NCBI RefSeq assembly: GCF_037975245.1
Contig: NC_092574.1
Span: forward strand, 23,871,713 to 23,935,712
Direction: 5' to 3'
From: Apostichopus japonicus
Lineage: Eukaryota; Echinodermata; Holothuroidea; Aspidochirotida; Stichopodidae
Length of the DNA: 64,000 nucleotides
Below are positions 50,801 to 60,738 of the stretch, one piece after another (the stretch's first letter is position 1; each line of letters begins with the position of its first letter). Under the pieces are notes generated by a model that saw only the letters and a list, made by a program, of their open reading frames with translations, was not told the DNA's origin and ran no database searches. Both the position numbers and the translations under genes were made by a program.

Positions 50801-53800
50801 TGATGACACTTTGGCCCACGGTGTAAATGAGTTTCCAATCGTTTCAATGCGTGTGACGCTGTGTTTTGCATTGTGCCTCGTTCTTGCGCATATCGTCGTG
50901 CGTGTGAGTTGCGTTCTTTGTTTAAATTAGCCTGTATTCTGTTTGCTTCTGGTTTATTCTAATCAATTGATTTACAGTAACAAAAACGTTTGATGACGAT
51001 TGACGTATATTTGTTTTGTAAAGATAACGATTGATGACCATTGACGTATATTTGTTTTGTATAGGATTAAAGCCAAAAGTTTCATTCACAATATAACAGA
51101 TTACAGATCAGATCAAATCAGATTAACAGAATGACCGTCTGGAACTGATTTAAATATTTACTTAGTTCAACGATTTAATATCTGCGTTGTGTGAATTTTG
51201 GATGTGTTAAGGTTCGAAAACAAATCTCAGACTAGGAGATTACACACGGTATCTTGCTACTGGTGCTATCATTTTATTATCTTTTCATTTGCTGGGTGAG
51301 GTTTGGGGTGGAGAGGCGGGGCATGGTCTAGTTCCTTTGCCTTCTTCTGGAAGCTATTTGTGTAGATTTGTTTTCTTGACTGCAGTGACATAAAAAAACT
51401 ACCATCATGTTTAAGGCTACCTTTGAAATGGATATTGGAATGTTGATTACTCCCAAGTCTCATTTAGGATAAAATGGGCTTAATTGTGTAATGTTTATCA
51501 AAGATATCCTTGCCACAGCTGGCGCAAGATTAACAATGCATGAGATAACTCTGATAAAAGTATTGCATAATATCTGTTGTTTGTTGGCTTTTGTGTGTAC
51601 AGGCTAAGGACATATTTGAACAGATCTGCCCTGGCGAGGAGTTCCTGCCTCCTGCACCTAATCCTGAGGACATTATCTTTGAAGAACCAACTGGTGATAA
51701 CCCTGGACATGGGAAGAAGGTATTGTTAAAAGTCAATAGTGTTGTACAAGAGTAAACAAAACGGAGGTTGATAGTCAGAAAATACAAGAACAAAACAGGT
51801 GGTCAGAATTCTTGGTCAAATATATATGATGGGGGAAGAAACTTAGGGGCTTGACGGTGTCGGTTAATTGGTGATTAAGTAGCAGCACTGCAAAGAGGGG
51901 TGTGTTGGAGTACTTATCTATTCAGTAGCTACGTAGCTATGCAGTTGGAGGGTCAATCATTATTAAATGCAGGAAATGCAAAAAAAAAATAAAAACAGCT
52001 ATGAAGGAAAGGTATATAAACACTTATATGTCATTGGGGAATTTTAAAGACACTGATGTTATAGGGGCATATTTGAAAATAGTTATATAGGCTGGGATTT
52101 TGTGAAGCATGTCATAATAAACCAGCTATGAAGGAAAGGTACATAAACACATATATATCATTGGGGAATTTTAAAGACAGTGATGTAATAGGGGCGTATT
52201 GAAAATAGTTATATAGGCTGGGATTTTGTGAAGCATGTCAGGTAATCATGGATTATATTATGCTGTTTTTATTATGTTACCAGGAGATATGAAACAGTTA
52301 AAAGTTTCCAGGGATCATTCAAATTCAGTTTCATGCCGCGAAAGTGTGTATTAGCTACAGGTTGCATCGCTAAACCCACCGTTTGTGCTGAACGACAGTT
52401 TTTTTTTCCAGTTGGTTAGCTGAGTGATCAGTCCCATCTTTTTGCACAGTAGTTGAGCTGCCTATCTGTCTATTATGCAACTCATCACACAGCTAGTAGC
52501 CAAGTCACTATCATTTTTTGTGCAGTGCACATATTCTTCCACATGCTATACGGTCACAATTATAATGTAACAATAAACTTGACAATGCGAATGTTTTGTA
52601 GATTTGTACGGTGCAAATCTATCAAACTTCCACAATAATTAAAAAATATGTTTGGAAAGAAGAAAAGAATTCATATAATAAAAAATTCATAAAAAATCCT
52701 AAACTTAAAGAGTATCTAGAACCTCCACAATCTCATCTCTGCAAAATATGTGTAACTAAAACCTGCAGCAGATTAATAGCTATAATGGAGATGGTTCTAT
52801 GCACTGCACATGTTGTATGTGTAATTATAGGGTAGTATCAAACATTAGCAATCTCTTACCAGTAGTTCTAGCAAAAATGATGGGCAGTTCAAGGCAGACA
52901 TTGGCAAGGTGTGAACAAATCAACTATATCAAACTCACTTATCCCAGTCTGTTTGCAGGAGAGATAACGTTTCAGTAAGTTGAGGTCAAGAGAGCTGAAA
53001 AATGTACTAATGCAGCACATGACAGCTAATTCTGGTCATGTGCTTGCTGTTGGCAATTGCATTGTTTTTCTACCAGTACACATTATGAGCAAATACACAT
53101 GATCAGGCGAGAGACATTCGTAAGTCAAAAAGTTTGCATGATTTCCATACCTACCATAATCCCTGTATTACTGCTTTTTATGAGCAAATGTTATTTGGTT
53201 GTTTTCATAAGCCTGTAGAGTATTACAGATCTCTATTGCAATGCAAGTGAGCAACTTCAACGCAGCCAGTAGATGTTCAATGCACTTTGCATTTTGCAGC
53301 AATTGGCTCAAATTGTGAACCCAGGAATGATTTGAAAAAGGTGCCAGGTAACGAGAGATGGTTAATGAATTTAAGTAAATGTAGCTATTATTTGAAACAG
53401 ATTTATTGAAACATTTCCAATTAGCTAGAGGGATTGGTTATTAAGGTTTAGCTAAGTTAGCTAATTGGCCATGTTTGAAAGAAAGGCATTTGATTGGCTA
53501 AAAATTGTATTTGTCGCTAAATTGGCCGATTGCATCACAGGAGGAGAGAAGGGGAAGCTGACTGGGTGGAGGGGGGGCAACCCAGACCTGTCAAGAACAC
53601 CCTTCCTGGATTTAAAGGGTGTGAAGACTCACGCCAAAAGAAACGTCTGTTCCCCAGAGGTTTACTAACCCAATGGAGATTTACTCACATGGTAGTGTGG
53701 TTTATTTTAGCAAATCTAAAAAGCATTGAATGTGTCTCTACAACTTATTTATTTTACCTTCCAAGGCTGGATTTGAAGCTGAGAGTCAGGAAGAGAAAGA

Positions 53801-54029
53801 CCAACATGAAGCTATTACATCAGCTTCAGGCAGTCTACAGGAGACTGACCAATCACGATCAAGTAGTCTACCAGGGGCAGACCAATCAGAATCAAGCAGC
53901 CTACCAGGTGCTGACCAATCAGGATCAAGTAGCATATCAGGGGCTGATGATTTAACTTCAAAAGAAGAATTAAAAGAAGAATCGAAAAATGAGAGTCAAA
54001 CAAAGGGGAAAGATCACAAATCAGAGTAA
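35827..54029 (+). CDS. CHM: Rab escort protein 1 (Rab geranylgeranyltransferase component A)
   Basis: REP binds newly made Rab GTPases, presents them to geranylgeranyltransferase II and delivers them to membranes. Coding exons are 35827-35875, 38071-38137, 38820-38892, 39370-39521, 40548-41148, 42570-42686, 43837-43957, 44849-44964, 45805-45911, 46323-46394, 47185-47232, 47516-47569, 48238-48298, 48790-48886, 49538-49630, 50134-50300, 51603-51719 and 53766-54029. The phases close to 791 residues (human 653). The N terminus [20 protein letters not shown] matches the GDI/REP nucleotide-fold motif. Other landmarks are [12 protein letters not shown] (exon 3), [14 protein letters not shown] (6), [21 protein letters not shown] (in part; 8), [20 protein letters not shown] (9), [11 protein letters not shown] (13), [13 protein letters not shown] (16) and [13 protein letters not shown] (17). 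The extra length is in an acidic linker and the tail. The start is the conserved MAD; a longer in-frame start exists. It diverges from UCHL3. Confidence 0.97.
36213..36818 (+). pseudogene. Penelope-like reverse transcriptase, C-terminal fragment
   Basis: About 200 codons without a stop, similar to the thumb and downstream part of Penelope-like reverse transcriptases. The catalytic core is absent because the element is truncated. The frame is lost at about 36790-36818, where the next segment continues in another frame. Confidence 0.85.
36819..37302 (+). pseudogene. Penelope-like zinc linker and GIY-YIG endonuclease, frameshifted
   Basis: A Cys/His linker (about 36855-36890) leads into a GIY-YIG domain with the paired motif YLIS...GIQYVGET, the conserved Arg in [10 protein letters not shown], and a later Glu in GEHF. 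A roughly 26-bp tandem duplication puts a stop just before the domain. The frame ends after EGHD at 37302. Confidence 0.85.
37618..37659 (+). ncRNA. Degenerate hammerhead-ribozyme-like motif of the Penelope-like element
   Basis: Order of parts: GCCT (stem I strand), CTGAAAA (core), GATCCT-GCT-AGGATC (6-bp stem II, 3-nt loop), GAAAC (core), GTC (cleavage triplet), AGGC (stem I strand). The consensus core is CTGANGA; here position 8 is A instead of G, so this copy is probably inactive. Penelope-like elements are known to carry minimal hammerheads. Confidence 0.65.
40186..40351. repeat. Tandem duplication of about 80 bp in CHM intron 4
   Basis: Two copies start at 40186 and 40274 with GTAGTGAACTGA and share ATACAACCAACAAACCAGTA and GAGGGCCAG. 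A simple local duplication just upstream of exon 5. Confidence 0.85.
40548..41148 (+). CDS. CHM: CHM exon 5, acidic linker
   Basis: The largest exon (601 nt, about residues 114-314). It is rich in Glu, Asp, Ser, Asn and Gln, with an imperfect internal repeat: ENPEGNQQ occurs twice, preceded by VET. It ends in [15 protein letters not shown], where REP homology resumes. This is the REP-specific insertion that separates the two conserved GDI-like blocks; it is disordered in composition and longer than in vertebrates. Confidence 0.93.
43050..43160. repeat. AT-only low-complexity tract in CHM intron 6
   Basis: TTTAAATTTA-like words in both orientations with almost no G or C, followed by a short AACAAGATACAGA repeat (three copies). 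Confidence 0.8.
46081..46120. repeat. 40-bp imperfect palindrome in CHM intron 9
   Basis: CAGGCTACACAGTG and its exact complement are separated by AA, with further near-symmetry out to GAATTC / GGATTC. It can form a hairpin. Confidence 0.85.
50345..50725 (-). mobile_element. 3'-end fragment of a Penelope-like element in CHM intron 16
   Basis: An inverted relative of 37303-37680: the same purine/pyrimidine-rich tail and 3' motif on the opposite strand. All coding sequence is missing. It lies in the intron between exons 16 and 17. Confidence 0.85.
50383..50425 (-). ncRNA. Second hammerhead-like motif, Penelope-like fragment
   Basis: On the - strand: TTGAAGA (core), GATCCT-GCT-AGGATC (stem II), GAAAC, GTC, AGGCC. 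The first core base is T where the hammerhead needs C, a different lesion from the copy at 37618. Together the two copies imply an ancestral CTGAAGA core, which fits CTGANGA. Confidence 0.65.
51996..52240. repeat. Tandem duplication of about 120 bp in CHM intron 17
   Basis: Two copies beginning CAGCTATGAAGGAAAGGTA at 51996 and 52123, each ending GGGATTTTGTGAAGCATGTCA. They are about 94 percent alike by eye. Confidence 0.9.
53616..53655. mobile_element. Single terminus of the TTAA-flanked family
   Basis: TTAA followed by AGGGTGTGAAGACTC and CAAAAGAAACGTCT matches the end of the copies at 9389 and (inverted) 57138. The rest of the element is absent. Confidence 0.6.
53766..54029 (+). CDS. CHM: CHM last exon, Ser-rich repeated tail
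   Basis: Codes for residues 705-791. Three near-identical 11-residue units of the form ADQSxSSSLPG occur in a row, then a Lys/Glu-rich end ([17 protein letters not shown]) and the stop at 54027. The tail lies beyond the conserved REP core. Confidence 0.93.
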   Translation, partial: AGFEAESQEEKDQHEAITSASGSLQETDQSRSSSLPGADQSESSSLPGADQSGSSSISGADDLTSKEELKEESKNESQTKGKDHKSE

Positions 54030-54037
54030 TGAGGTCC

Positions 54038-54043
54038 AATAAA
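54038..54043 (+). terminator. Candidate CHM polyadenylation signal
   Basis: AATAAA only nine bases past the stop codon; a second AATAAA lies near 54563. Either could be used, so the 3' UTR is about 30 or 550 bases. Confidence 0.4.
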
Positions 54044-54668
54044 GCATTACTGCTTTTTGGTGCAATCAATTCTTTTCTTGTCTGTTGTTCATTTAAATGT
54101 TTTGTTAATATTGCGTTCCCCAAAAAGAGAATTTAAGGCATCCACAAACCAGTCTAAACATTTTTTGATATGCATTATCACATTTTGTTCTTAGACCGAC
54201 CCCAATGTGCCCTTAAGACTCAATGGCAGTTACCATGTCTCTCCCCTCTCCTACCACTTTAAGAAGTAAATCAATGTCTTGCATTGAAGGCTTTCAGAAC
54301 TTTTAACTGGAGACAACTTTCCTTGTTCTTCATGGTATCTCACTATGTCATACATAGTTTAGGGCTTTACTGATGACATTAAGCATAATCATATCTGTAC
54401 CAAAAGAATGCACCTGAAAATGTACCAACAGTAGTTCAGCTGTTGCTTAAGGTATCAACTCAAAGGGTTTCTTCATACCAAAGTCATTCCTCACTTAATT
54501 AAACTATGCATGATCTGTCCATTGTTAGATTATATATAGATATTTTGATGTATTTTTTTTAGCAATAAAAATGTTACAATGGGGTGGGAAGTAGGTATAA
54601 CCTCATCAGTAAATTTAAATAAAAACTTCAGCCCAAAGTTTTATATGCAAATTAGGCTAGAAATATAT

Positions 54669-56260
54669 CAGGCATGAGACTCTTCCGCGGAAACGCGGAT
54701 TTCCGATTTTTTTTCTTCTCATTTTCGCGTTTTTTCTCGTAATTCGCGTTTTTTATTATTTTTTATTATTAGCTCATACCAGCATGCTGGTGTGAGCTAT
54801 TGTTACAGTGCGGCGTCTATCACTCTATCATTCTATCACTCTATCCGTCAACAATTGGTAAAACCGCTCCCACTCGCACAGTGTTTGATGGAATTTCATG
54901 AAACTTGGACACAAGGACCATTAGGTATAGGTCCATCAGAGATGGTCCGAAATTTGGGGTCAAAGGTCACCTGTGGGCCGTAATGGGCCATTTTGTGGAA
55001 ATACGCAAAATGCTTCTTCTCCTACAGATTCCATGGTACAATGTTGAGGGTTTGTCACGATAGTACTATGGTAGTTTTACCTTCAGGGTGTTCATGAATT
55101 TGAGATCAAAGATCAACTAGGGGTCCTTTGTGGCCCGGGCCGCGGCCCTATATTTTCAAATTGCTCCTGTTCATACAGTGTATGGCCAATTATAATGAAA
55201 CTTGGTCACAATGTTCCTCGGGATGAGAGTTACGAGGGGTGTTCGGAAAATTGAGGTCAAATGTCATTTAGGGGGTCATAGGGGGTCATTCTTTGTAATA
55301 TTTTCAAATATCTCAATCTCCTCAAGATTTTGATGGATCATATTCAAAGTTGAACTGATGATTGTTGGATTGTGTATGAATAAGGTGATGCCTAAAAATT
55401 TTTGGTCAAAAGTTAATTAATTACAATTAATCCCCATTGTTTAAAAAAAATCTGAGCCTTCACTTTTTGCCAAAGCTCCTTTAATTTGTCTCCCAGTCCC
55501 TGCAGTGTCTGTTTACATTTGTGGTTAAGCTCTGCAGAGGCTGTTAGTGGAATTAAAGCAGGACTGGGAGTTGTTATTAACTGTTGAACTGTAAGCATGA
55601 GAGCCCTATAGCCAATCAGCACTTGCCGATTCTTAGAAGTCTTTGAGCCTGAGGTATGTAGGCAGCTTGTGAAGTTATGTCTTGTAGGGAGTGCTTGTGA
55701 AGTTATTTCTGCTAAGGTAGAAGGAAGAAAGTTTAATAGGGTAGGTCAGTGGTATTGTATGAGAGAGTGGGTAAAATAGGATTTAAAGGGGAAAATAGGA
55801 ATTATAGCCAGTGGTGTGGCCAGGATTCTGCTAATGGAGGGGGGGGGGGGTATCCCTCATGGGCCCAAAATTGGTTTTGTGGGCCATACATTTTTAAGCT
55901 CGAAAAGGTATGAGCTTCTGCACCATTGGTGCTCTAGTTATTATTATTATATATTTTATTTTTTTTTATTTTTTGCCGAACATGCTGGACTGTGAAGGGA
56001 AGGAACACCAAATTTGACCAGTGGTGGAATCAAGTAGCACAAAGCAAGCAAAAAAGCTAATGGATAAATTATACAAGCAGAAATTCCACACTTTTTTGGC
56101 AAGTTACGTGATGTGATAGATTCCATCTAGAGTCCACCATTTTGCAGCTAAGCCCTCCTTACCTGACAACAAATTTCTAAAGGGGAGGGGGACACCCCCT
56201 CCCCCAGGACGGCTATCGATAAATTTCAGATTTTTTTTCCCCGGCTCAGTCTCATCCCTG
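54669..56260. mobile_element. Inverted-repeat element with CAGG(C/G)ATGAGACT ends
   Basis: The left end CAGGCATGAGACT pairs with the right end AGTCTCATCCCTG (one mismatch in 13). Flanks are AT-rich (AAATATAT and ATATATAC), so no clean duplication can be claimed. Inside are a GCTCATACCAGCATGC palindrome family, (TTA)n tracts and a CAGTGGTGTGGCCAGG hAT-like start near 55810, so this may be a composite. Confidence 0.5.
54771..54798. repeat. 28-bp palindrome AGCTCATACCAGCATGC...
   Basis: A perfect 14-bp core (ACCAGCATGCTGGT) inside a 28-bp near-palindrome. It starts a repeat that continues to about 55400 with phrases such as TGAAACTTGG(A/T)CACAA. Confidence 0.85.
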
Positions 56261-56778
56261 ATATATACATCTGCTAAGGAAGTCATGTGGTAGGTCTTTC
56301 GTTGAGCCTTGATGCTGCTAATAATATATGAGTAATGTAATATCTGGAGGTATTTCATGCGGATGGTTTTTATGTTCTAACGCTCACGCCTATAACAGTG
56401 ATAGAAGACATGGTTAATACATTCACCATAACCCACAATGGATTTACCAATTTGTCAGTAAGAATGTCAATTTAATGAAAATTGACGAGGTGTAATATTT
56501 AAATGAGACAAACAGTCGGATTAGCATGTCAAACCCCAAACCAGAGTTACTTGTAATGGTACTGCATGCTGTAGTTTAAATCTGTGCTAGATATGCTATA
56601 ATAAAACATTAATAATAATAATTAATAAATGTTAAAAAATTTCAGAAATTTAGAAACACAATTTTGTTTTATTTCTTTGGCAGGGGTGCAATATCTATTT
56701 GTATCAGTTTGTTTTTCTTCTTTCTTTTTTGAGACATGAATCATTGCAGTAACATATCGATGTAAAGTGAGCAATTAA

Positions 56779-57138
56779 AGGCATTGAAGACTCGCCCCAA
56801 ACCGCATGCGGCCATTTGAAAAAGTTAACTTTCCGTTACTTGCAAGTGAAGTTTTGTTTGTGTCGCTACAAAGTGCGGACAGTAATGAAACGTGATACCT
56901 TGTTATCTTTTATCTAGACCTGAGATGTCCATCGCTGCTATTATATGTACACTGTGTTGTGGGTATTGACTGTAGCTAAATGTACTGACTGCACTAGTGT
57001 CTAATTACCGACGGTAGCAAGCTGTGTGTGTATTTTCTGGGATCGATGGTGGTGTCTAACACTTCTGTTACACCTCATTCGAAACTAGGTCAGATTACCG
57101 GCATGAGATGTTTCTTTGTGCTCAAGTCTTCACACCCT
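56779..57138. mobile_element. TTAA-flanked miniature element, intact copy
   Basis: A 360-bp element between TTAA at 56775-56778 and 57139-57142. Ends AGGCATTGAAGACTCG and CAAGTCTTCACACCCT are inverted repeats with a few mismatches. It is the uninterrupted relative of the nest 2 outer element. Kolobok-like by its AGG terminus and TTAA duplication; this is inference. Confidence 0.75.
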
Positions 57139-59500
57139 TTAAGGTGTTATTCAATGGATTTTTGTACTATACATCAACACTTCTCTTTGCTTTACTATAT
57201 AAACCATGCTGTGAATATTAACCTTGATGGTGTAAAAAATTGTGATGCAAAGCACAAGAGTGGATCCTGAGAGATATTTGGTAGTTTTTGCCAGTTGTCA
57301 ACAAATCTACTTATAGCTTTCAGGAAGTGCCAAAGGAGATTAATAAGGTATTCTAATTGTTAAGATCAAGCTCAGCTATTTCTCATGCATTCTGAACATG
57401 GATACTGAGGGGGTGGGGGGGTCTGATTCTGTGGGGTGGGGGGTCTGGTGGCTTATGGTTCTGTCCTGATGGAAAATGCTGGGTTGTGGGCCTCAAGGTT
57501 TGTGGGAACACAGATATATATGATTAACTTTCTTAAATTTAGGATATGAATAAGTAGCAAAGAATATATAAACTCGGGGTATTCTAGTGCTAATACGCTG
57601 GCAGCTGATCTTGTGTGAAGGTCACCTTGTAGTCCAAAACATGTAGAACACAACAGAATGGTCTCTGTGGAGGCAAAGGGGAGCAACAGTAGAGGGCATG
57701 TGAATAAACACAGCACTTCGCAGCACAGCACTTTGCAGCAAACACAGCACAGCACTTTGCACAAATTTGCAACTCACAAAGGAAATTTTAATCTTTTTAT
57801 TGAATTTACTGGAAATATTACATAACTGGTGCACTACAGTTGCGATAGGAAAATTTCCAACATGTTTCTATCTCAACTTTTTAGCAGTTTGTTTACATCA
57901 AACTTGGAATTCAGATAAACGCAAGTAGACAGAACAATGAGGTAACATGTCTAACGACTACAATCATGAAGTTGCAGAAAACAAGTGTTTAATAGTACAA
58001 ATGCAGTATTGTAGAGTACATACCTAGCTAGATAAAAAATAATGGTAAAGGCATACAGTGAACTTTTCAACCTCCCATCAGGGTCAGATATGGGTAACAC
58101 TATCAACCCAATATTTCTTTACTAAATATCAGATGCTTCCAGATTTGTCAGCAGCTCACATATGTGTGGTTGGCTCAAAACAATATTTCCTTCACAAGTA
58201 ACAGGCTTTCTCAAGATATAAATTATCTCTTGTAACATGACCTATAGTGTAAAATAACATGTTTGGTACATGTTTGGTACATACCATGGTAGCTAATAAG
58301 TTATGGTGAAGGCTTGCAGTGAACTTTTCAACTCTCTTCAAGTTCAGATATAGGTCACCCTCATTGTAACACTATCAACCCCCTTTTCTTTCTTTTTTTC
58401 CTCTTTTTTTTTATCATAAATATCAGATGCTTGTCAACTTCCAGATATGTGTGGTTGGCTTCAGACAACATTTCCTTCAAAAGTGACAGTTAAGATATAA
58501 ATGATCTCTTTTGACATTACCTATTAAAAAACAATACCATGTTTAGTGCTGGGGGAAGTTACAGTACTGCATAACACAACTCATTCTTTTAAGACAACCC
58601 ACCAAATGTTCATCTAAGACATCCATTTGACACACTACAAAACAGGTAAAGAGTGATGGTAGTAAATATTAAATGGTTAAAGTAGCAACCCCTCACCTCC
58701 CCTACCCACCCCATCCCCAACCACACCTTTATGTTAAAGTATTGATGGAAATTAATAATTTAAACAATCAGCTGATAAGCATTGTTCAAATATTTGAAAA
58801 TGAATGTTAAACCCTCCAATGTGGCATTCTTTGAAATTATTTGTAGAACATATGTATACATGATTAAACATATTTAATCAAGTGACCAGTGTAATTCAAA
58901 CAATTTGATAAATTTAAATATACATATTAAAATCATTTTTTGTATATATCTTGGTTATTTTTCTCTCATCTGTTATGTGAATTTAAGTAACTGACATATT
59001 AATACAGCAGACATATTCAATTAATTTGAGTTCCTGATTCAAACATGTTTCAAGACAATTTCCAACTAATTTTTTAATCTATGATAAATGAAAGAGAACA
59101 CAGAAACATATCCACTATACTATTAGTTCAATTGTGCCCAATGGGGGATTGCATCTGTTTAATATATGTACTGCATATAAATAATAATGGTATTATAAAG
59201 TAACTTACATTAACCATGACTATTACCGTATGAATATGCATCGGTTAATATATTTAACACCAGTATCTCATTTACCCATAATGCCTGTTCATTAATTGTA
59301 CATAAATTGATTAATAGGTAATGTAATACTATGATTTGGTGACTGCAACAACTCTTATGCTTCCCATCTGTTTAAGACCAATGATAGCCTATTACTACTA
59401 CTACATATTACATAACTTAAATATATCATATACTAGGATTAAATATCATAAAAGAATACATTGGGATAAACAAAGACTACCAAGGAATGTTACCAAATCA
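57139..59500. repeat. Intergenic or 3' UTR sequence with a diverged tandem duplication
   Basis: 58047-58245 and 58310-58545 are diverged direct copies (CAGTGAACTTTTCAAC, ACACTATCAACCC, ATATCAGATGCTT, TGTGTGGTTGGCT). 57700-57765 has a short CAGCACTTTGCAG repeat. The remainder shows nothing recognised. Confidence 0.6.
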
Positions 59501-59521
59501 TAGACAACTTTTCTTGGAAGA

Positions 59522-60170
59522 GATCCTATTAATTTCTCAAATCTTTGGTTTAGTTGAGGTGATCAGAAAGTAAACACATAAAATAAGATCCATGTGTATA
59601 GTGAGTTAACATCAATATTTGCCTTTGTGTTTTCTCTGATATAGAACATCCCCCCCCCCCCCCCAAATGTTAAAATAGAACAAAGATGACCAAATCATAA
59701 AAAAGGCAGCAAATTTTAGTGACAACCACCATTTCATGGAAAGGATCCTATTAATTTCTCAAATCTTTGGTTTAATTGAGGTGATCAGAAAGTAAACACA
59801 TAAAATAAGATCCATGTGTATAGTGAGTTAACATCAATATTTGCCTTTATGTTTTCTCTGATATAGAACCCCCCTCCCCCCCCCCAAAGAAAAAATAGAT
59901 GACCAAATCATAAAAAAAACAGCAAATTTTAGTGACAAACCACAATTTCTTGGAAAGGATCCTATTAATTTCTCAAATCTTTGGTTTAATTGAGGTGATC
60001 ACAAAGTAAACACATAAAAATAGGATCCTTGTGTATAGTGAGTTAGCATCAATATTTGCCTTTGTGTTTTCTCTGATATAGAATTCCCCCACCCCCCCCC
60101 AAAAAAAATTGATGACCAAATAATAAAAAAAGGCAGCAACTTTTACTGACAACTATTGAAAAAAGAAAAC
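59522..60170. repeat. Three tandem copies of a ~215-bp unit
   Basis: Copies start GATCCTATTAATTTCTCAAA at 59522, 59744 and 59958. Each holds GAGGTGATCA, TGTGTATAGTGAGTTA and a variable C run (CCCCCC) before GATGACCAAAT. Close similarity suggests recent duplication. Confidence 0.93.
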
Positions 60171-60646
60171 ATTTGTTACACTACTGAAGACAAGCAGCAT
60201 TTAATTTGAAAGCAGAAAGTTTTGAGATATATCACTTATAGCACACGTTTCTTTACTATTTTCTAAATAAAATCGATCTCTAAATATATTACAAGGAAAC
60301 TAAATTACAACCTCTATTCACAAAATGATGGTATATAGATTTCTTATTATTGCATCCTAGTCAACAGTATATATGTTGCACTACAAAGTACTATTCATTA
60401 CAAGGGTTGACACAGTTGAAATATTAGTATGCAGCAACATCATGAAAAGATTAGGGTTTCATTAAATTAAATTTAAATGAAAAAAAAAAAAAACTTGCTT
60501 AGGCTAGATTAATAACTTAATATAGAATTACTATAATTTTGGATTTAGAAATAACATGAAAGAGTTTGAAATTGTTAGGGAGAGTCTTCAAATCCTTGGG
60601 TCATGGGGTGGAGTTAGTTATGCACCCTCCATGTTCTCCTCATACT

Positions 60647-60738
60647 CTAACTTGGATCCTCTGAAACATCGTGAGAAGAATCGAAAGCGGTGTTTACGAT
60701 TCCACTCTGATCCAAATCGGTAGACTGCTCAATCTTAT
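60647..60738 (-). CDS. Possible last coding exon of an unidentified gene
   Basis: After a good acceptor (TTCTTCACAG) the phase-1 frame reads KIEQSTDLDQSGIVNTAFDS, continues for nine more codons and stops at TAG (60647-60649). It is acidic and Ser-rich, like the cytoplasmic tail of many proteins. I do not recognise it. It joins in phase to the candidate exon at 63393-63363. Support is only splice signals and phase. Confidence 0.4.
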
